The notes: generated from the sequence alone by a model not told the origin. Positions 24,450 to 32,995 are shown, counted from the first letter of the stretch. The stretch is 64,000 nucleotides of DNA from an uncultured Pelagibacteraceae bacterium (GCA_902539445.1 CACBIY010000001.1:62001-126000); one strand, 5' to 3'. Numbers and translations are program-made.

Positions 24450-25796
24450 TTAATTCTTTTTACTTTTTGCGTAATTAGTTATTCCGGTTCTTAATTTTTC
24501 AATAATTTCATCAATATGTTTTTTTTCACAAATAAACATCGGTGCTATGATTAAACAATCACCTGTAGCTTTGAAATTTACTCCAGCATCATAACAATGT
24601 TTAAAAGTAGCTAGGCCTGCTTTACCAGGTCTACCATCAGTTTTAATATCTATACCGCCCATCATTCCATAACCTCTAATGTTATCCACTACATCAATGT
24701 CTTTTAGTGAAAATAATCCTTCTTGGAAGTAAGGAGCTAGTTCTTTTGCTCTATTGAAAATATCTTCTTTTTCAAAAATATCTTGAACAGCTAATGCTGC
24801 TGCAACAGAAACTGGTATTCCTGAATAAGTATAACCATGAAATAATTCTATCGCACCTTTTGGAGAATTATCCATAACCGCATCATAAATCTCTTCTTTA
24901 CAAGCAACCACACCAAATGGAACTATCCCATTAGTTGTTGCTTTAGCCATAGTCATTATGTCAGGTGTTACACCAAACTCTTGAGCTCCAAAAGCTGAAC
25001 CAGTTCTTCCCCATCCAGTAATAACTTCATCAAAAATCAAAAGAATTTTATGTTTATCACAAAGTTCTCTTAATCTTTGTAAATATCCAACTGGTGGAAC
25101 TAAAGTTCCTGTTGATCCAGCAATTGGTTCAACAATACAAGCTGCAATATTTTCTGAACCAAAATTAGTACAAATTCTTTCTAAGTCATTTGCAATTTCA
25201 GCACCTGTTTCAGGTTGACCTGATATAAATTTATGTTCATCTAAATGTGTATGTCTCATATGAACAACACCTGGCATCAAAACACTTGCATAAGCTTTGA
25301 CATTATTAATCATACCACCTACTGATGTTGCTCCAATATTCATCCCATGATAAGCGCGTTCTCTTCCAACAAATCTAAATCTTTGTCCTTCACCTCTTGC
25401 TTTATGGTAAGCAATACTAATTTTGATCGCTGTTTCAACTGCAGTAGATCCACAGATTGTATAAAATATTTTATTTAAATTTCCTGGTGTATGTTTTGAA
25501 ATTCTTGTAGCTAATTCAAAAGATCCGCCAAATCCTTGTTGGAAGGGTTGACAATAATCTAAAGTTTGTAATTGATTTGTTATTGCCTCAATAATTTCTT
25601 TTCTACCATGTCCTAAAGGATTGCAGAATAATCCTGAGCTAGCATCAATTTGAGTTTTACCTTGGTGATTTTTTAAATATACACCTTTTGCCTCCACTAT
25701 AAGTTTTGGATTTTCTTTAAAATCTTTATTAGATGTAAATGGCATCCAATGTTCATTTAAAGAATTAGGTACAGATGTTCTTTTTTCTGAGCTCAT
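24450..25796 (-). CDS. Class III aminotransferase, probable taurine:pyruvate aminotransferase (Tpa-like)
   Basis: A 448-residue PLP enzyme. IDASSGLFCNPLGHGRKEI, IFYTICGSTAVETAIKIS and ERAYHGMNIGATSVGGM are typical of omega-amino acid transaminases, and LLIFDEVITGWGRTG and MTMAKATTNGIVPFGVV hold the PLP Asp and Lys. The family includes taurine:pyruvate, beta-alanine:pyruvate and related enzymes, which sequence does not distinguish sharply. Divergent tauABC and the adjacent ald gene point strongly to taurine, giving sulfoacetaldehyde and alanine. A 144-base divergent promoter region separates it from the tauA-like gene. Confidence 0.78.
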   Translation of the reverse strand: MSSEKRTSVPNSLNEHWMPFTSNKDFKENPKLIVEAKGVYLKNHQGKTQIDASSGLFCNPLGHGRKEIIEAITNQLQTLDYCQPFQQGFGGSFELATRISKHTPGNLNKIFYTICGSTAVETAIKISIAYHKARGEGQRFRFVGRERAYHGMNIGATSVGGMINNVKAYASVLMPGVVHMRHTHLDEHKFISGQPETGAEIANDLERICTNFGSENIAACIVEPIAGSTGTLVPPVGYLQRLRELCDKHKILLIFDEVITGWGRTGSAFGAQEFGVTPDIMTMAKATTNGIVPFGVVACKEEIYDAVMDNSPKGAIELFHGYTYSGIPVSVAAALAVQDIFEKEDIFNRAKELAPYFQEGLFSLKDIDVVDNIRGYGMMGGIDIKTDGRPGKAGLATFKHCYDAGVNFKATGDCLIIAPMFICEKKHIDEIIEKLRTGITNYAKSKKN

Positions 25797-25839
25797 ATTA
25801 AAATTTTATAATTGGTTAATTAATGAATCCTTAGACTAA

Positions 25840-25886
25840 TTAAGTCCAATAAACCACCAAAATAATTGTCACAACTTTAAGTTGTG
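25840..25886. promoter_or_regulatory. Operator-like palindromes in the divergent tpa/tauA control region
   Basis: Between the divergent aminotransferase and tauA-like genes lies a perfect palindrome CACAACTT-T-AAGTTGTG (25870-25886). About 20 bases before it, the minus strand reads TTGGACTTAA (25840-25849), which resembles one half-repeat (CTGGACYTAA) reported for the taurine regulator TauR in other Alphaproteobacteria. Only one clear half-site is present, so the TauR link is weak. The palindrome is placed to control both operons. Confidence 0.45.
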
Positions 25887-25972
25887 TAACTAGAATGAGC
25901 ATTTTTTTGTTTTACATATAGGTCAATTTAATCTTAAAATTGAAACATATAAATAAACAAGGAAGAGGAAAA

Positions 25973-26914
25973 ATGAAAAAAATAATTAGTTTTATTCTTG
26001 GATGTTTTGTAGCTCTTAATCTTTCAATTTCAGTTGCTAATTCTGCAGCTAATGAAGTTAGAGTTGCATACTTCTTAGAGTGGCCAAGCCCAAATCTAGA
26101 GGATATGATGAAGAAAAACTTCGCTAAAGCTCTAGGGGTTCCTGTTAAGTGGACAAACTTTACTAACGGTGGTGCAATGACTGATGCTATGTTAGCGGGA
26201 GATATTGATATCTCTTACTCTCAAGGTTTAGTTCCATTCATTAATGCTGTTAAATCAAAAGCTCCTATCAAACTTGTAGATATTGCTATGGAATACGGAA
26301 TGGGTGGTACAACATGTGTAACATCTAATGCTTCAGGTATTACAAAAGCTAACGCTACAGAACTTGAAGGTAAAAAAGTTGCTGTTCCACTAGGTACAAT
26401 GGCTGAATACGTTTTTGATGAAAGTATGAAAGTTGTTGGTGCGGACAGAAAAAAAATGGATATCATTCAAATGGACCCTGAAGAAGGTGCTGCTGCTTTA
26501 GTAAGTGGTGATGTTGTAATGGCATGTTTATTTGGTGGTAACTCAATTAAAGCTGCAACTGCAGTTGGATCTAGATTACTTACAGTTCAAGAAGCTAGAG
26601 ACGCAGGTATCTTAGGTATTGATATCACTTCAGTAACTACTAAGTTTATGAAGGAAAATCCAGGTATGCTAAGAACTTTTATTGAAGTAACTCATGAGGC
26701 TAATGCGAGATATAGAGCTGGTAAAAGCGATATGAACTCAATGTCAAAAGCTTCTGAAATGAAAGTTGCTGATATGAAAGAAACTTTAAGTGGCTTTAAA
26801 TTTCTAACACCTGAGGAAACTAAACAATCTATGGAAAGTGGAAATCTTGATGCATTCTTAAAAGGAATGGGAACACCAAGAGGAAACGTAGATACTAGTT
26901 TCTTACCTTTATAA
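25973..26914 (+). CDS. tauA: Taurine-type ABC transporter substrate-binding protein
   Basis: A 313-residue periplasmic protein. I start it at the ATG at 25973, which follows GGAAGAGG (ribosome site) and begins a clean signal peptide (KKIISFILGCFVALNLSIS), cut near ANSA before NEVRVAYFLEWPSPN. An in-frame ATG at 25940 would add a polar leader. NGGAMTDAMLAGDIDISYSQG and LEGKKVAVPLGTMAEYVFDE are typical of the TauA/SsuA-like family (NMT1/PhnD fold). It delivers taurine or a similar sulfonate to the TauBC importer. A strong terminator hairpin follows, suggesting higher expression than tauBC. Confidence 0.85.
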   Translation: MKKIISFILGCFVALNLSISVANSAANEVRVAYFLEWPSPNLEDMMKKNFAKALGVPVKWTNFTNGGAMTDAMLAGDIDISYSQGLVPFINAVKSKAPIKLVDIAMEYGMGGTTCVTSNASGITKANATELEGKKVAVPLGTMAEYVFDESMKVVGADRKKMDIIQMDPEEGAAALVSGDVVMACLFGGNSIKAATAVGSRLLTVQEARDAGILGIDITSVTTKFMKENPGMLRTFIEVTHEANARYRAGKSDMNSMSKASEMKVADMKETLSGFKFLTPEETKQSMESGNLDAFLKGMGTPRGNVDTSFLPL

Positions 26915-26937
26915 TCTAAGGGTAATTTAAATTTTAA

Positions 26938-26974
26938 TAGGCGCCAATTGTAATAAATTGGTGCCTATTTTTTT
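26938..26974 (+). terminator. Rho-independent terminator / attenuator between tauA and tauB
   Basis: A 12-bp stem (TAGGCGCCAATT paired with AATTGGTGCCTA, one G-U pair) with a 6-base loop, followed directly by a run of seven T. It stands 24 bases after the tauA stop and 29 before tauB. It should stop most transcripts after the binding protein gene and let a fraction through to the ATPase and permease. Confidence 0.85.
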
Positions 26975-27002
26975 ATTAAAAATTCAAATATAAAGTCTCT
27001 TT

Positions 27003-27800
27003 ATGAGTGATTTAGTTTCACAAAATCTAAACATGATTTTTAAAACTCCTAAAGGAGAAACTGTTCACGCATTAAAAGATTTAAATTTTACTCTCAAAAA
27101 AGGAGAGCTTCTCACAGTTCTTGGGCCGTCTGGTTGTGGAAAGACCACATTGCTTAACATTACTGCAGGATTTATTAGACCAACTTCAGGAAGTATTACT
27201 CTTAATAATAAAGAAATAGATGGACCAGGAGTTGAACGGGGAATGGTTTTTCAGCAAGGTGCTTTATTTGAATGGCTAACAGTTGCTGAGAATGTGAACT
27301 TTGGATTAAGAATGAAAAAAGAAGATCCAATTGAAACGCAGAAAAAAGTTGATGAATGGTTAGAGATTGTTGGATTAAAAGGTTTTGGAAACACCCCAAC
27401 TTATCAATTATCTGGAGGAATGCAGCAGAGAGTTGCCCTTGCAAGATGTCTAATCAACAACCCAGATTTGATTTTAATGGATGAACCACTAGGAGCTCTT
27501 GATGCTCTCACGAGAGAAAAAATGCAGTCTCTAGTTTTAAAAATTTGGAAAGAAACAGGCAAAACAATTGTTCTAATTACTCATTCAGTTGAAGAGGCTT
27601 TGCTTCTTGGAGAAAGACTATATGTAATGGCTCCAAGACCAGGAAGAATACATAAAGAATATAATCTGCCATTCGCTTCAATGGGATTAAAAGAAGATTT
27701 AAGAGAAATTAAAAAAAATAAAGAGTTTTCTCAAAAACGAGAAGAAATCCTTGAAATGATCTGGAACATGGAAGAGGAAATTATGGGGAAAGATAATTAA
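27003..27800 (+). CDS. tauB: Taurine-type ABC transporter ATP-binding protein
   Basis: A 265-residue ABC ATPase. LGPSGCGKTTLLN is Walker A, FQQGALFEWLTVAENVNFGL is the Q-loop, LSGGMQQRVALARCL is the signature, LILMDEPLGALD is Walker B and VLITHSVEEALLLG is the H-loop. The GVERGMVFQQGALFEWLT segment and the C-terminal RPGRIHKEYNLPFA are typical of TauB/SsuB ATPases for nitrate/sulfonate/taurine uptake. Its stop is directly followed by the tauC start codon. Confidence 0.9.
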   Translation: MSDLVSQNLNMIFKTPKGETVHALKDLNFTLKKGELLTVLGPSGCGKTTLLNITAGFIRPTSGSITLNNKEIDGPGVERGMVFQQGALFEWLTVAENVNFGLRMKKEDPIETQKKVDEWLEIVGLKGFGNTPTYQLSGGMQQRVALARCLINNPDLILMDEPLGALDALTREKMQSLVLKIWKETGKTIVLITHSVEEALLLGERLYVMAPRPGRIHKEYNLPFASMGLKEDLREIKKNKEFSQKREEILEMIWNMEEEIMGKDN

Positions 27801-29726
27801 ATGTTAACTCAGATAATAACTTTTCTAATATTCTTCGCTGTAATCGGCTGTATTCTTTATGGAAGAAGATTAATAAGGACTGAAAAAGTAGATGCTGTAT
27901 TTGGAAATCCAGAAAGAGCACTAGGGGGTACTCACTGGGTAATTGTTGGAAGTAGTTTTTTACTTTTAATTTGGCTCTATTACTCATGGGATATTGCAAA
28001 AGGATTTTACCCAAAATCTGCCAACGAACTATGCCAAGTTGCAAAAGTTAATGACTCTTTACTTGGATTAAAATATCAATTTCCAATTGAGGAAAGAGAA
28101 TTCAAAAGCACTTCACAAATCAAAAAAGAGAATAAAAATTTAAAATTAATTCAAAATGAGATTCAAAATTCTGAGGAACTAAATAGCCAACAAAAAACGA
28201 TACTAATTAGTTATATAAGTAAAACTAATCAACTTATTCCATTACTTACAAATGAGGATTTGTTAGAGATTGAGACTCAACAAAAAATAGATGATATCAC
28301 TGGAAAAATAAATCTATTAACTGAAAATTTCCAAAAATCTGATTATCCATTTGAAACAGAACAAGAGTTAAATGAAAGACTGAAAGCGGTTGATGAGGAA
28401 GGTGGTTGGGGTATAACTAAAGTAGATGCAGGCTCAGGTTCTATTGAAAATACATTAGAAGTGCCTTTAGTGCCTGCGACGTATAGAGGTTTAAAATTTC
28501 ACACTGCCGCTCAAGAATTAAATTTAATCAGTGATGAATTTTTTAAGTTAAGAAATCATAATCCTCAATTTAAAAATAAGATTAAAGAGCTTAAAGAGGA
28601 AATTAAATCTTATAGAAAAAGTCTAAGTGATAGTGAGGAAGTGGCTTCAACATACGCAAAAAATATTGTTAAGATCGCTAGAAGAATAGAATTTGCAAGT
28701 ATCTATCCTCCAAACGCACTAGATAAGATGCAGTCAGCAATTGTTAAATTTGATAATGCTCAAAAAAAAGAACAAGGTGGATTAAGATTAATTGATATTT
28801 TCTTATTTCCTGCAGGAACTATCGTTGCTAGTGGTCCAAGTTGTTCAGAACAGGGATCAGGTAGATGGTTACCTAAGCCATCCGATACCTTTAATAAATT
28901 TATATTAATGTCAAAACCCAGTGTCGGTTATAAAGATATCCCTCTATTGTGGATACAAATGGTTGATGTGAGCAAAATGATTGGCTTTATTTTGCCAGAC
29001 TGGATTGCAGATATTTTACCAGGTGAGTATCCTGTTCATAGTAAAGATGGAATAGTAAAACAAAACTTCAAAGGTGGAGTTTTAAAAATTGTAACTGGTG
29101 ATTTTAATTTATTTAAAGTGCCTGTACCGTATGGACATATTTGGGATTCTTTTTTAAGAGTTTTTCTTGGTTTAGTTTTTGGCATATTAATTGGTGTCCC
29201 TCTTGGTCTATTTATGGGTTTAAATAGATTTGCAAAAGGTTTTTTTGATCCTTTGATTGAGCTTTATAGACCTGTCCCTCCTCTTGCATGGGCTCCACTT
29301 ATAATTTCGGTTTTAGGAATTGATAATACTGGAAAAGTTTTCTTACTATTTATGGTTTCTTTATCTATAATGATTATTTCTGCAAGAGCAGGTGCATCGG
29401 GAACGCAATTATCAAAAATCCATGCAGCTCACTCATTAGGAGCATCAAAAAGACAAATATTAAGACATGTTATTTTTCCAAACTCATTACCTGAGATACT
29501 CACTGGTATAAGAGTTGCAGTGGGTATGTGTTGGGGAACCTTGGTAGCTGCTGAATTTTTAGCTGGTACAACCGGTATTGGTTTTGTTGAAAATGTAGCC
29601 AAGAAGTATTTTCAATATGAAGTGATTTGGATAACAATTTTTATCATGGGAATGCTTGGATTGTTATTTGATATAACACTTAGAAAAATAATTGATAAAA
29701 CAATTCCATGGCGTGGAAAAGGTTAA
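27801..29726 (+). CDS. tauC: Taurine-type ABC transporter permease with long N-terminal extension
   Basis: A 641-residue protein. Only the last 200 residues (about 440-641) form the normal permease: VPVPYGHIWDSFLRVFLGL, GVPLGLFMG, YRPVPPLAWAPLII and the EAA loop AAHSLGASKRQILRHVIFPNSLPEIL. Ordinary TauC/SsuC are about 250-300 residues. The extra 430 residues comprise two hydrophobic helices (about 4-22 and 47-66), then a highly charged, helical, probably coiled-coil region (about 75-320) and a link containing SGPSCSEQGSGRWLPKPSDTFN. The extension is likely periplasmic between membrane spans and could contact the binding protein; this is inference. No frameshift is seen. Confidence 0.82.
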   Translation: MLTQIITFLIFFAVIGCILYGRRLIRTEKVDAVFGNPERALGGTHWVIVGSSFLLLIWLYYSWDIAKGFYPKSANELCQVAKVNDSLLGLKYQFPIEEREFKSTSQIKKENKNLKLIQNEIQNSEELNSQQKTILISYISKTNQLIPLLTNEDLLEIETQQKIDDITGKINLLTENFQKSDYPFETEQELNERLKAVDEEGGWGITKVDAGSGSIENTLEVPLVPATYRGLKFHTAAQELNLISDEFFKLRNHNPQFKNKIKELKEEIKSYRKSLSDSEEVASTYAKNIVKIARRIEFASIYPPNALDKMQSAIVKFDNAQKKEQGGLRLIDIFLFPAGTIVASGPSCSEQGSGRWLPKPSDTFNKFILMSKPSVGYKDIPLLWIQMVDVSKMIGFILPDWIADILPGEYPVHSKDGIVKQNFKGGVLKIVTGDFNLFKVPVPYGHIWDSFLRVFLGLVFGILIGVPLGLFMGLNRFAKGFFDPLIELYRPVPPLAWAPLIISVLGIDNTGKVFLLFMVSLSIMIISARAGASGTQLSKIHAAHSLGASKRQILRHVIFPNSLPEILTGIRVAVGMCWGTLVAAEFLAGTTGIGFVENVAKKYFQYEVIWITIFIMGMLGLLFDITLRKIIDKTIPWRGKG

Positions 29727-29727
29727 G

Positions 29728-30732
29728 TTGAGAGCTCCAATACTAAAAAAAGAAGTTATCAAAATATTTAAAAAATATGGTCTAAGTCAAGACCACGCCA
29801 AGATTTCTGCTAATGCTTTGATCAACGCAGAGCTTGTCGGTGCTTTCGGTCATGGTATCTCAAGATTAAAAATGTATTGTGATCGAATATCAAAAAAAGT
29901 AATTAATCCAAAACCGAAAATAAAGATTAAAAAGATATCACAATCAATTTCACTTATTGATGCCGATAATAGTATAGGGTTTGTTGCAGCTGATATAGCT
30001 ATTAAAAAGGCTATTTCAAATGCCAAAAAAAACGGAATAGGTTTAGTTGCTGTTAGAAACAGTGGTCATTATGGTCTCTCTGGTTATTACGCAGAGCAAG
30101 CCGTAAAAAAAAATCTGGTTACCATGATTTATACCAACGGTCCACCAGCTGTGGCTCCGCATGGTGCTTTTAAAAGTTTATTTGGTACTAATCCAGTTTG
30201 TTTCGGAACTCCTAGCGGCTCAAAAATACCTTTTATTTTTGACTCATCAATCTCCATGATCAATAGAGGAAAGATTAGATTTGCATCAAAAAATAATCAG
30301 AAACTACCATTAGGTGTTGCTTTAGATAAGTTTGGTAAACCAACAATCGATGCGAACAAAGCTCTTAAAGGTGTTCAGTTACCTATTGCAGGATTTAGAG
30401 GTTCAGGATTAGCATGGATGGTTGATATATTGAGTGGTGTTTTAACTGGTGGCAATCATGCTGGTAGAGTTAAGGATCCTTTTGAAGATTTTACTGGACC
30501 ACAAAATATAGGGCATTTATTTATCACATTTAAAACAAATTTATTTGTAAAAGATTATAATCAAAGAATTAAAGATAATATCAAAAGAGTAAAACGACTA
30601 CCTAAAGTTAAAGGAATAAAAGAAATAATGTATCCAGGGCAAAATAAATATAAAAGATATAAAATGAATTTAAAAAAAGAAATTAAAATGTCTAAAATTA
30701 TTAAAAAAGAATTTGAAATTCTAAAAAACTAA
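29728..30732 (+). CDS. Malate/L-lactate dehydrogenase-family oxidoreductase, possible (R)-sulfolactate dehydrogenase (ComC-like)
   Basis: An Ldh2/MDH2-family NAD(P) oxidoreductase of about 334 residues. I favour the TTG at 29728 (LRAPILKKEVIKIFKKYGLS), just behind the tauC stop and GGAAAAGG; a TTG at 29692 would overlap tauC by 35 bases. HGISRLKMYCDRI, NSGHYGLSGYYAEQAVKKNL, NGPPAVAPHGAFKSLFGTNP and FRGSGLAWMVDILSGVLTGG are family hallmarks, including the catalytic His of NSGHYG. The family covers sulfolactate, ureidoglycolate and lactate/malate dehydrogenases. Location between tauC and pta/hpsN-like genes favours oxidation of sulfolactate to sulfopyruvate. Confidence 0.7.
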   Translation: MRAPILKKEVIKIFKKYGLSQDHAKISANALINAELVGAFGHGISRLKMYCDRISKKVINPKPKIKIKKISQSISLIDADNSIGFVAADIAIKKAISNAKKNGIGLVAVRNSGHYGLSGYYAEQAVKKNLVTMIYTNGPPAVAPHGAFKSLFGTNPVCFGTPSGSKIPFIFDSSISMINRGKIRFASKNNQKLPLGVALDKFGKPTIDANKALKGVQLPIAGFRGSGLAWMVDILSGVLTGGNHAGRVKDPFEDFTGPQNIGHLFITFKTNLFVKDYNQRIKDNIKRVKRLPKVKGIKEIMYPGQNKYKRYKMNLKKEIKMSKIIKKEFEILKN

Positions 30733-30734
30733 TT

Positions 30735-31646
30735 ATGCTTTCAAATAAAGAAATTATTGTTCCAAATAATCTATTAAATGCTGCTCTAAAAAATAAAGGA
30801 GTGAAAGCTGGAATTGTTAATGCTGGGAAACCATTACCAATGTTATCTGTTCAAGATGCAGTCAAAGAAAATTTAATTGATCCGATTTTTATAGGAGATA
30901 AAAAAGAAATTTTAAAGTGTGCAGAAGATTTAAAGTGGGATATTTCCAAATATGAAATTATTAATGAACCAGTTGAAAATAGTACCGCAGGTATAGCTGC
31001 AAAACTCGCTAGTGAAGGAAAAATAAGGATTATAGTCAAAGGACATATACATACAGATATTTTAATGAAAGAGGTTTTAAAAAGAGAATATAACTTGTTG
31101 GGAAAAACAAGGTTAAGTCATATCTGGCATATGACGTTAGAAAAAGACGATAAACCTCTTATAATTACTGATGGTGCTTTAAATGTGTTACCAAATGTAA
31201 AAACCAAAATACATATCTTAAAAAATGTAATTAATTTTTCTCATAGAATTGGAATTGAAAGACCAAAAATTGCAATATTATCAGCCACGGAAGAAGTTTT
31301 AGATAGTGTTCCAAGTTCAAAAGAAGCTGAAGAAATTACAAATCTTGCAAAAAAAGAAAATTTAAATGCTGATGTATTTGGGCCTTTGGCTTTTGATAAT
31401 AGTATATCAAAAAAATCTGCAACTATTAAAGGTATTAAAAATGATGTTGCAGGAATTGCTGATGTTTTATTAGTGCCCAGTGTTGAGACAGGTAATGCAT
31501 TGGTAAAGATGTTAATATATTTTAGTGGTGCATGTGCTGCAGGAGTAGTTGTAGGTGGTAAAGTGCCTGTGGTAATTACTAGCCGCTCCGATGAAGCACC
31601 TGCTAGACTAGCATCAATAGCTGCAGCTGTTGTTGCACTAGATTAA
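30735..31646 (+). CDS. Phosphate acetyl/butyryl transferase family protein
   Basis: A 303-residue PTA_PTB domain protein without the long N-terminal part of E. coli Pta. KIRIIVKGHIHTDILMKEVL, GKTRLSHIWHMTLEKDDKPLIITDGALNV and ADVLLVPSVETGNALVKMLIYFSG are characteristic. It transfers acetyl (or butyryl) between phosphate and CoA. In taurine and DHPS breakdown the enzyme Xsc yields acetyl phosphate, which a Pta must convert to acetyl-CoA, and this fits its place two bases after the sulfolactate-dehydrogenase-like gene. Xsc itself is not in the window. Confidence 0.8.
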   Translation: MLSNKEIIVPNNLLNAALKNKGVKAGIVNAGKPLPMLSVQDAVKENLIDPIFIGDKKEILKCAEDLKWDISKYEIINEPVENSTAGIAAKLASEGKIRIIVKGHIHTDILMKEVLKREYNLLGKTRLSHIWHMTLEKDDKPLIITDGALNVLPNVKTKIHILKNVINFSHRIGIERPKIAILSATEEVLDSVPSSKEAEEITNLAKKENLNADVFGPLAFDNSISKKSATIKGIKNDVAGIADVLLVPSVETGNALVKMLIYFSGACAAGVVVGGKVPVVITSRSDEAPARLASIAAAVVALD

Positions 31647-31708
31647 ATGTTTGATTGCAATAAAATTAAATTTGTCTTAAATAATTCATCAATAATAAAA
31701 ATGTATTA

Positions 31709-32995
31709 ATGGCTATTACTTATTTAAAAAAGTCTCCAAAAACTTCGTCCACTGACGATAATAAGACAACCGGAATAGTTCAAGATTTATTAAAAAATAT
31801 CGAAACAACAAAAGAACAAGGCTGCATCGATTTAACTAAAAAATTCGATAAGTATGATGGGGACATCATAGTATCAAAAGATAAAATTGAAGAAATTAAA
31901 AAAACTTTAGATCAAAAAACCAAAGATGATATTCAATTTTCATTTGAAAGAGTTAGAAAATTTGCTGAAGCACAACTTAAAAATTATGGACAAGATTTTG
32001 AGGTAGAACTTTCTGATGGTTTGTATGCAGGACAAAAATTAGTGCCTGTTAATACAGCAGGTTGCTACATCCCGGGTGGAAGATACGCTCATATTGCATC
32101 TGCTGTAATGAGTGTAACTACAGCAAAAGTTGCTGGAGTAAAAAATATTATTGCATGTAGTCCTCCTAAAGAGGGTGTTGGTGCCCACCCTACTATTGTA
32201 TACACAGCTGATCTTTGCGGTGCAGATGTTATTTTAAATTTAGGAGGAGTTCCTGCAATTGCAGCAATGACCAATGGATTATTCAAAAATCCCCCAGCAG
32301 ATATAATTGTAGGTCCAGGAAATCAATTTGTGGCTGAGGCTAAAAGAATTTTGTATGGAAAAGTTGGTATTGATTTGTTTGCAGGACCAACTGAAATTGG
32401 AATTATAGCTGATGCTAAAGCTGATCCAGAAATTGTTGCGGTAGATTTAGTAGGACAAGCTGAGCATGGATATAACTCACCATGTTGGCTTTATACAACT
32501 AGTAAAGAATTAGCTGAAAAAGTAATGAAAAGAGTTCCAGAATTGATTGCAGAACTTCCAGAAGTTCCAAGAACAAGTGCTGAAGCAGCGTGGAGAGATT
32601 ATGGTGAAGTAATTCTTTGTGACACTGATGAAGAAATAGTGAAAATTAGTGACGAATATGCACCTGAACATTTAGAAGTACAGACCGAAAACTTAGAATG
32701 GTTTCATGAAAGATTAACAAATTATGGTTCGTTGTTTGTGGGTGAAGAAACAACTGTTGCTTACGGCGATAAATGTTCTGGTACAAATCATATTTTACCA
32801 ACTAAAGGTGCTGGAAGATATACTGGTGGATTATTTGTTGGAAAATTTATTAAAACTTTAAGCTTTCAAAGAATGACAAAAGAATCTACTAAATTGGTAG
32901 GTGCTGCTGCAGCTAGAATTTCTAGATATGAGGGGATGGAAGCTCATGCGAGAACAGGAGATGTAAGACTTAGAAAATATGGTTTTTCTAATTAA
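31709..32995 (+). CDS. hpsN: HisD-fold dehydrogenase, probable sulfopropanediol 3-dehydrogenase (HpsN-like)
   Basis: A 428-residue member of the histidinol dehydrogenase family. AGCYIPGGRYAHIASAVMSV, GPGNQFVAEAKRILYGKVGIDLFAGPTE, DLVGQAEHGYNSPCWL, YAPEHLEVQ and SYGD-type ending GDKCSGTNHILPTKGAGRYTGGL preserve the zinc and NAD framework. Several stretches (GGRYAHIASA, AEHGYNSP, ETTVAYGDK, the SFQRMT region in place of histidinol-contacting residues) resemble HpsN of marine Alphaproteobacteria rather than biosynthetic HisD. HpsN oxidises (R)-DHPS to (R)-sulfolactate with two NAD. No other his genes are adjacent and the gene lies with sulfonate genes, supporting this. Confidence 0.78.
   Translation: MAITYLKKSPKTSSTDDNKTTGIVQDLLKNIETTKEQGCIDLTKKFDKYDGDIIVSKDKIEEIKKTLDQKTKDDIQFSFERVRKFAEAQLKNYGQDFEVELSDGLYAGQKLVPVNTAGCYIPGGRYAHIASAVMSVTTAKVAGVKNIIACSPPKEGVGAHPTIVYTADLCGADVILNLGGVPAIAAMTNGLFKNPPADIIVGPGNQFVAEAKRILYGKVGIDLFAGPTEIGIIADAKADPEIVAVDLVGQAEHGYNSPCWLYTTSKELAEKVMKRVPELIAELPEVPRTSAEAAWRDYGEVILCDTDEEIVKISDEYAPEHLEVQTENLEWFHERLTNYGSLFVGEETTVAYGDKCSGTNHILPTKGAGRYTGGLFVGKFIKTLSFQRMTKESTKLVGAAAARISRYEGMEAHARTGDVRLRKYGFSN

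Noticed and set aside
25940-25972. Upstream ATG for the tauA-like gene
   Set aside because: It adds a polar leader (KHINKQGRGK) before a normal signal peptide, and the Shine-Dalgarno GGAAGAGG is placed for the ATG at 25973.
31709-32995. Annotation as histidine-biosynthetic histidinol dehydrogenase (HisD)
   Set aside because: The fold is HisD, but the sequence pattern (GGRYAHIASA, AEHGYNSP, ETTVAYGDK) and the sulfonate-gene neighbourhood fit HpsN better, and no his operon is present. A tree would decide.
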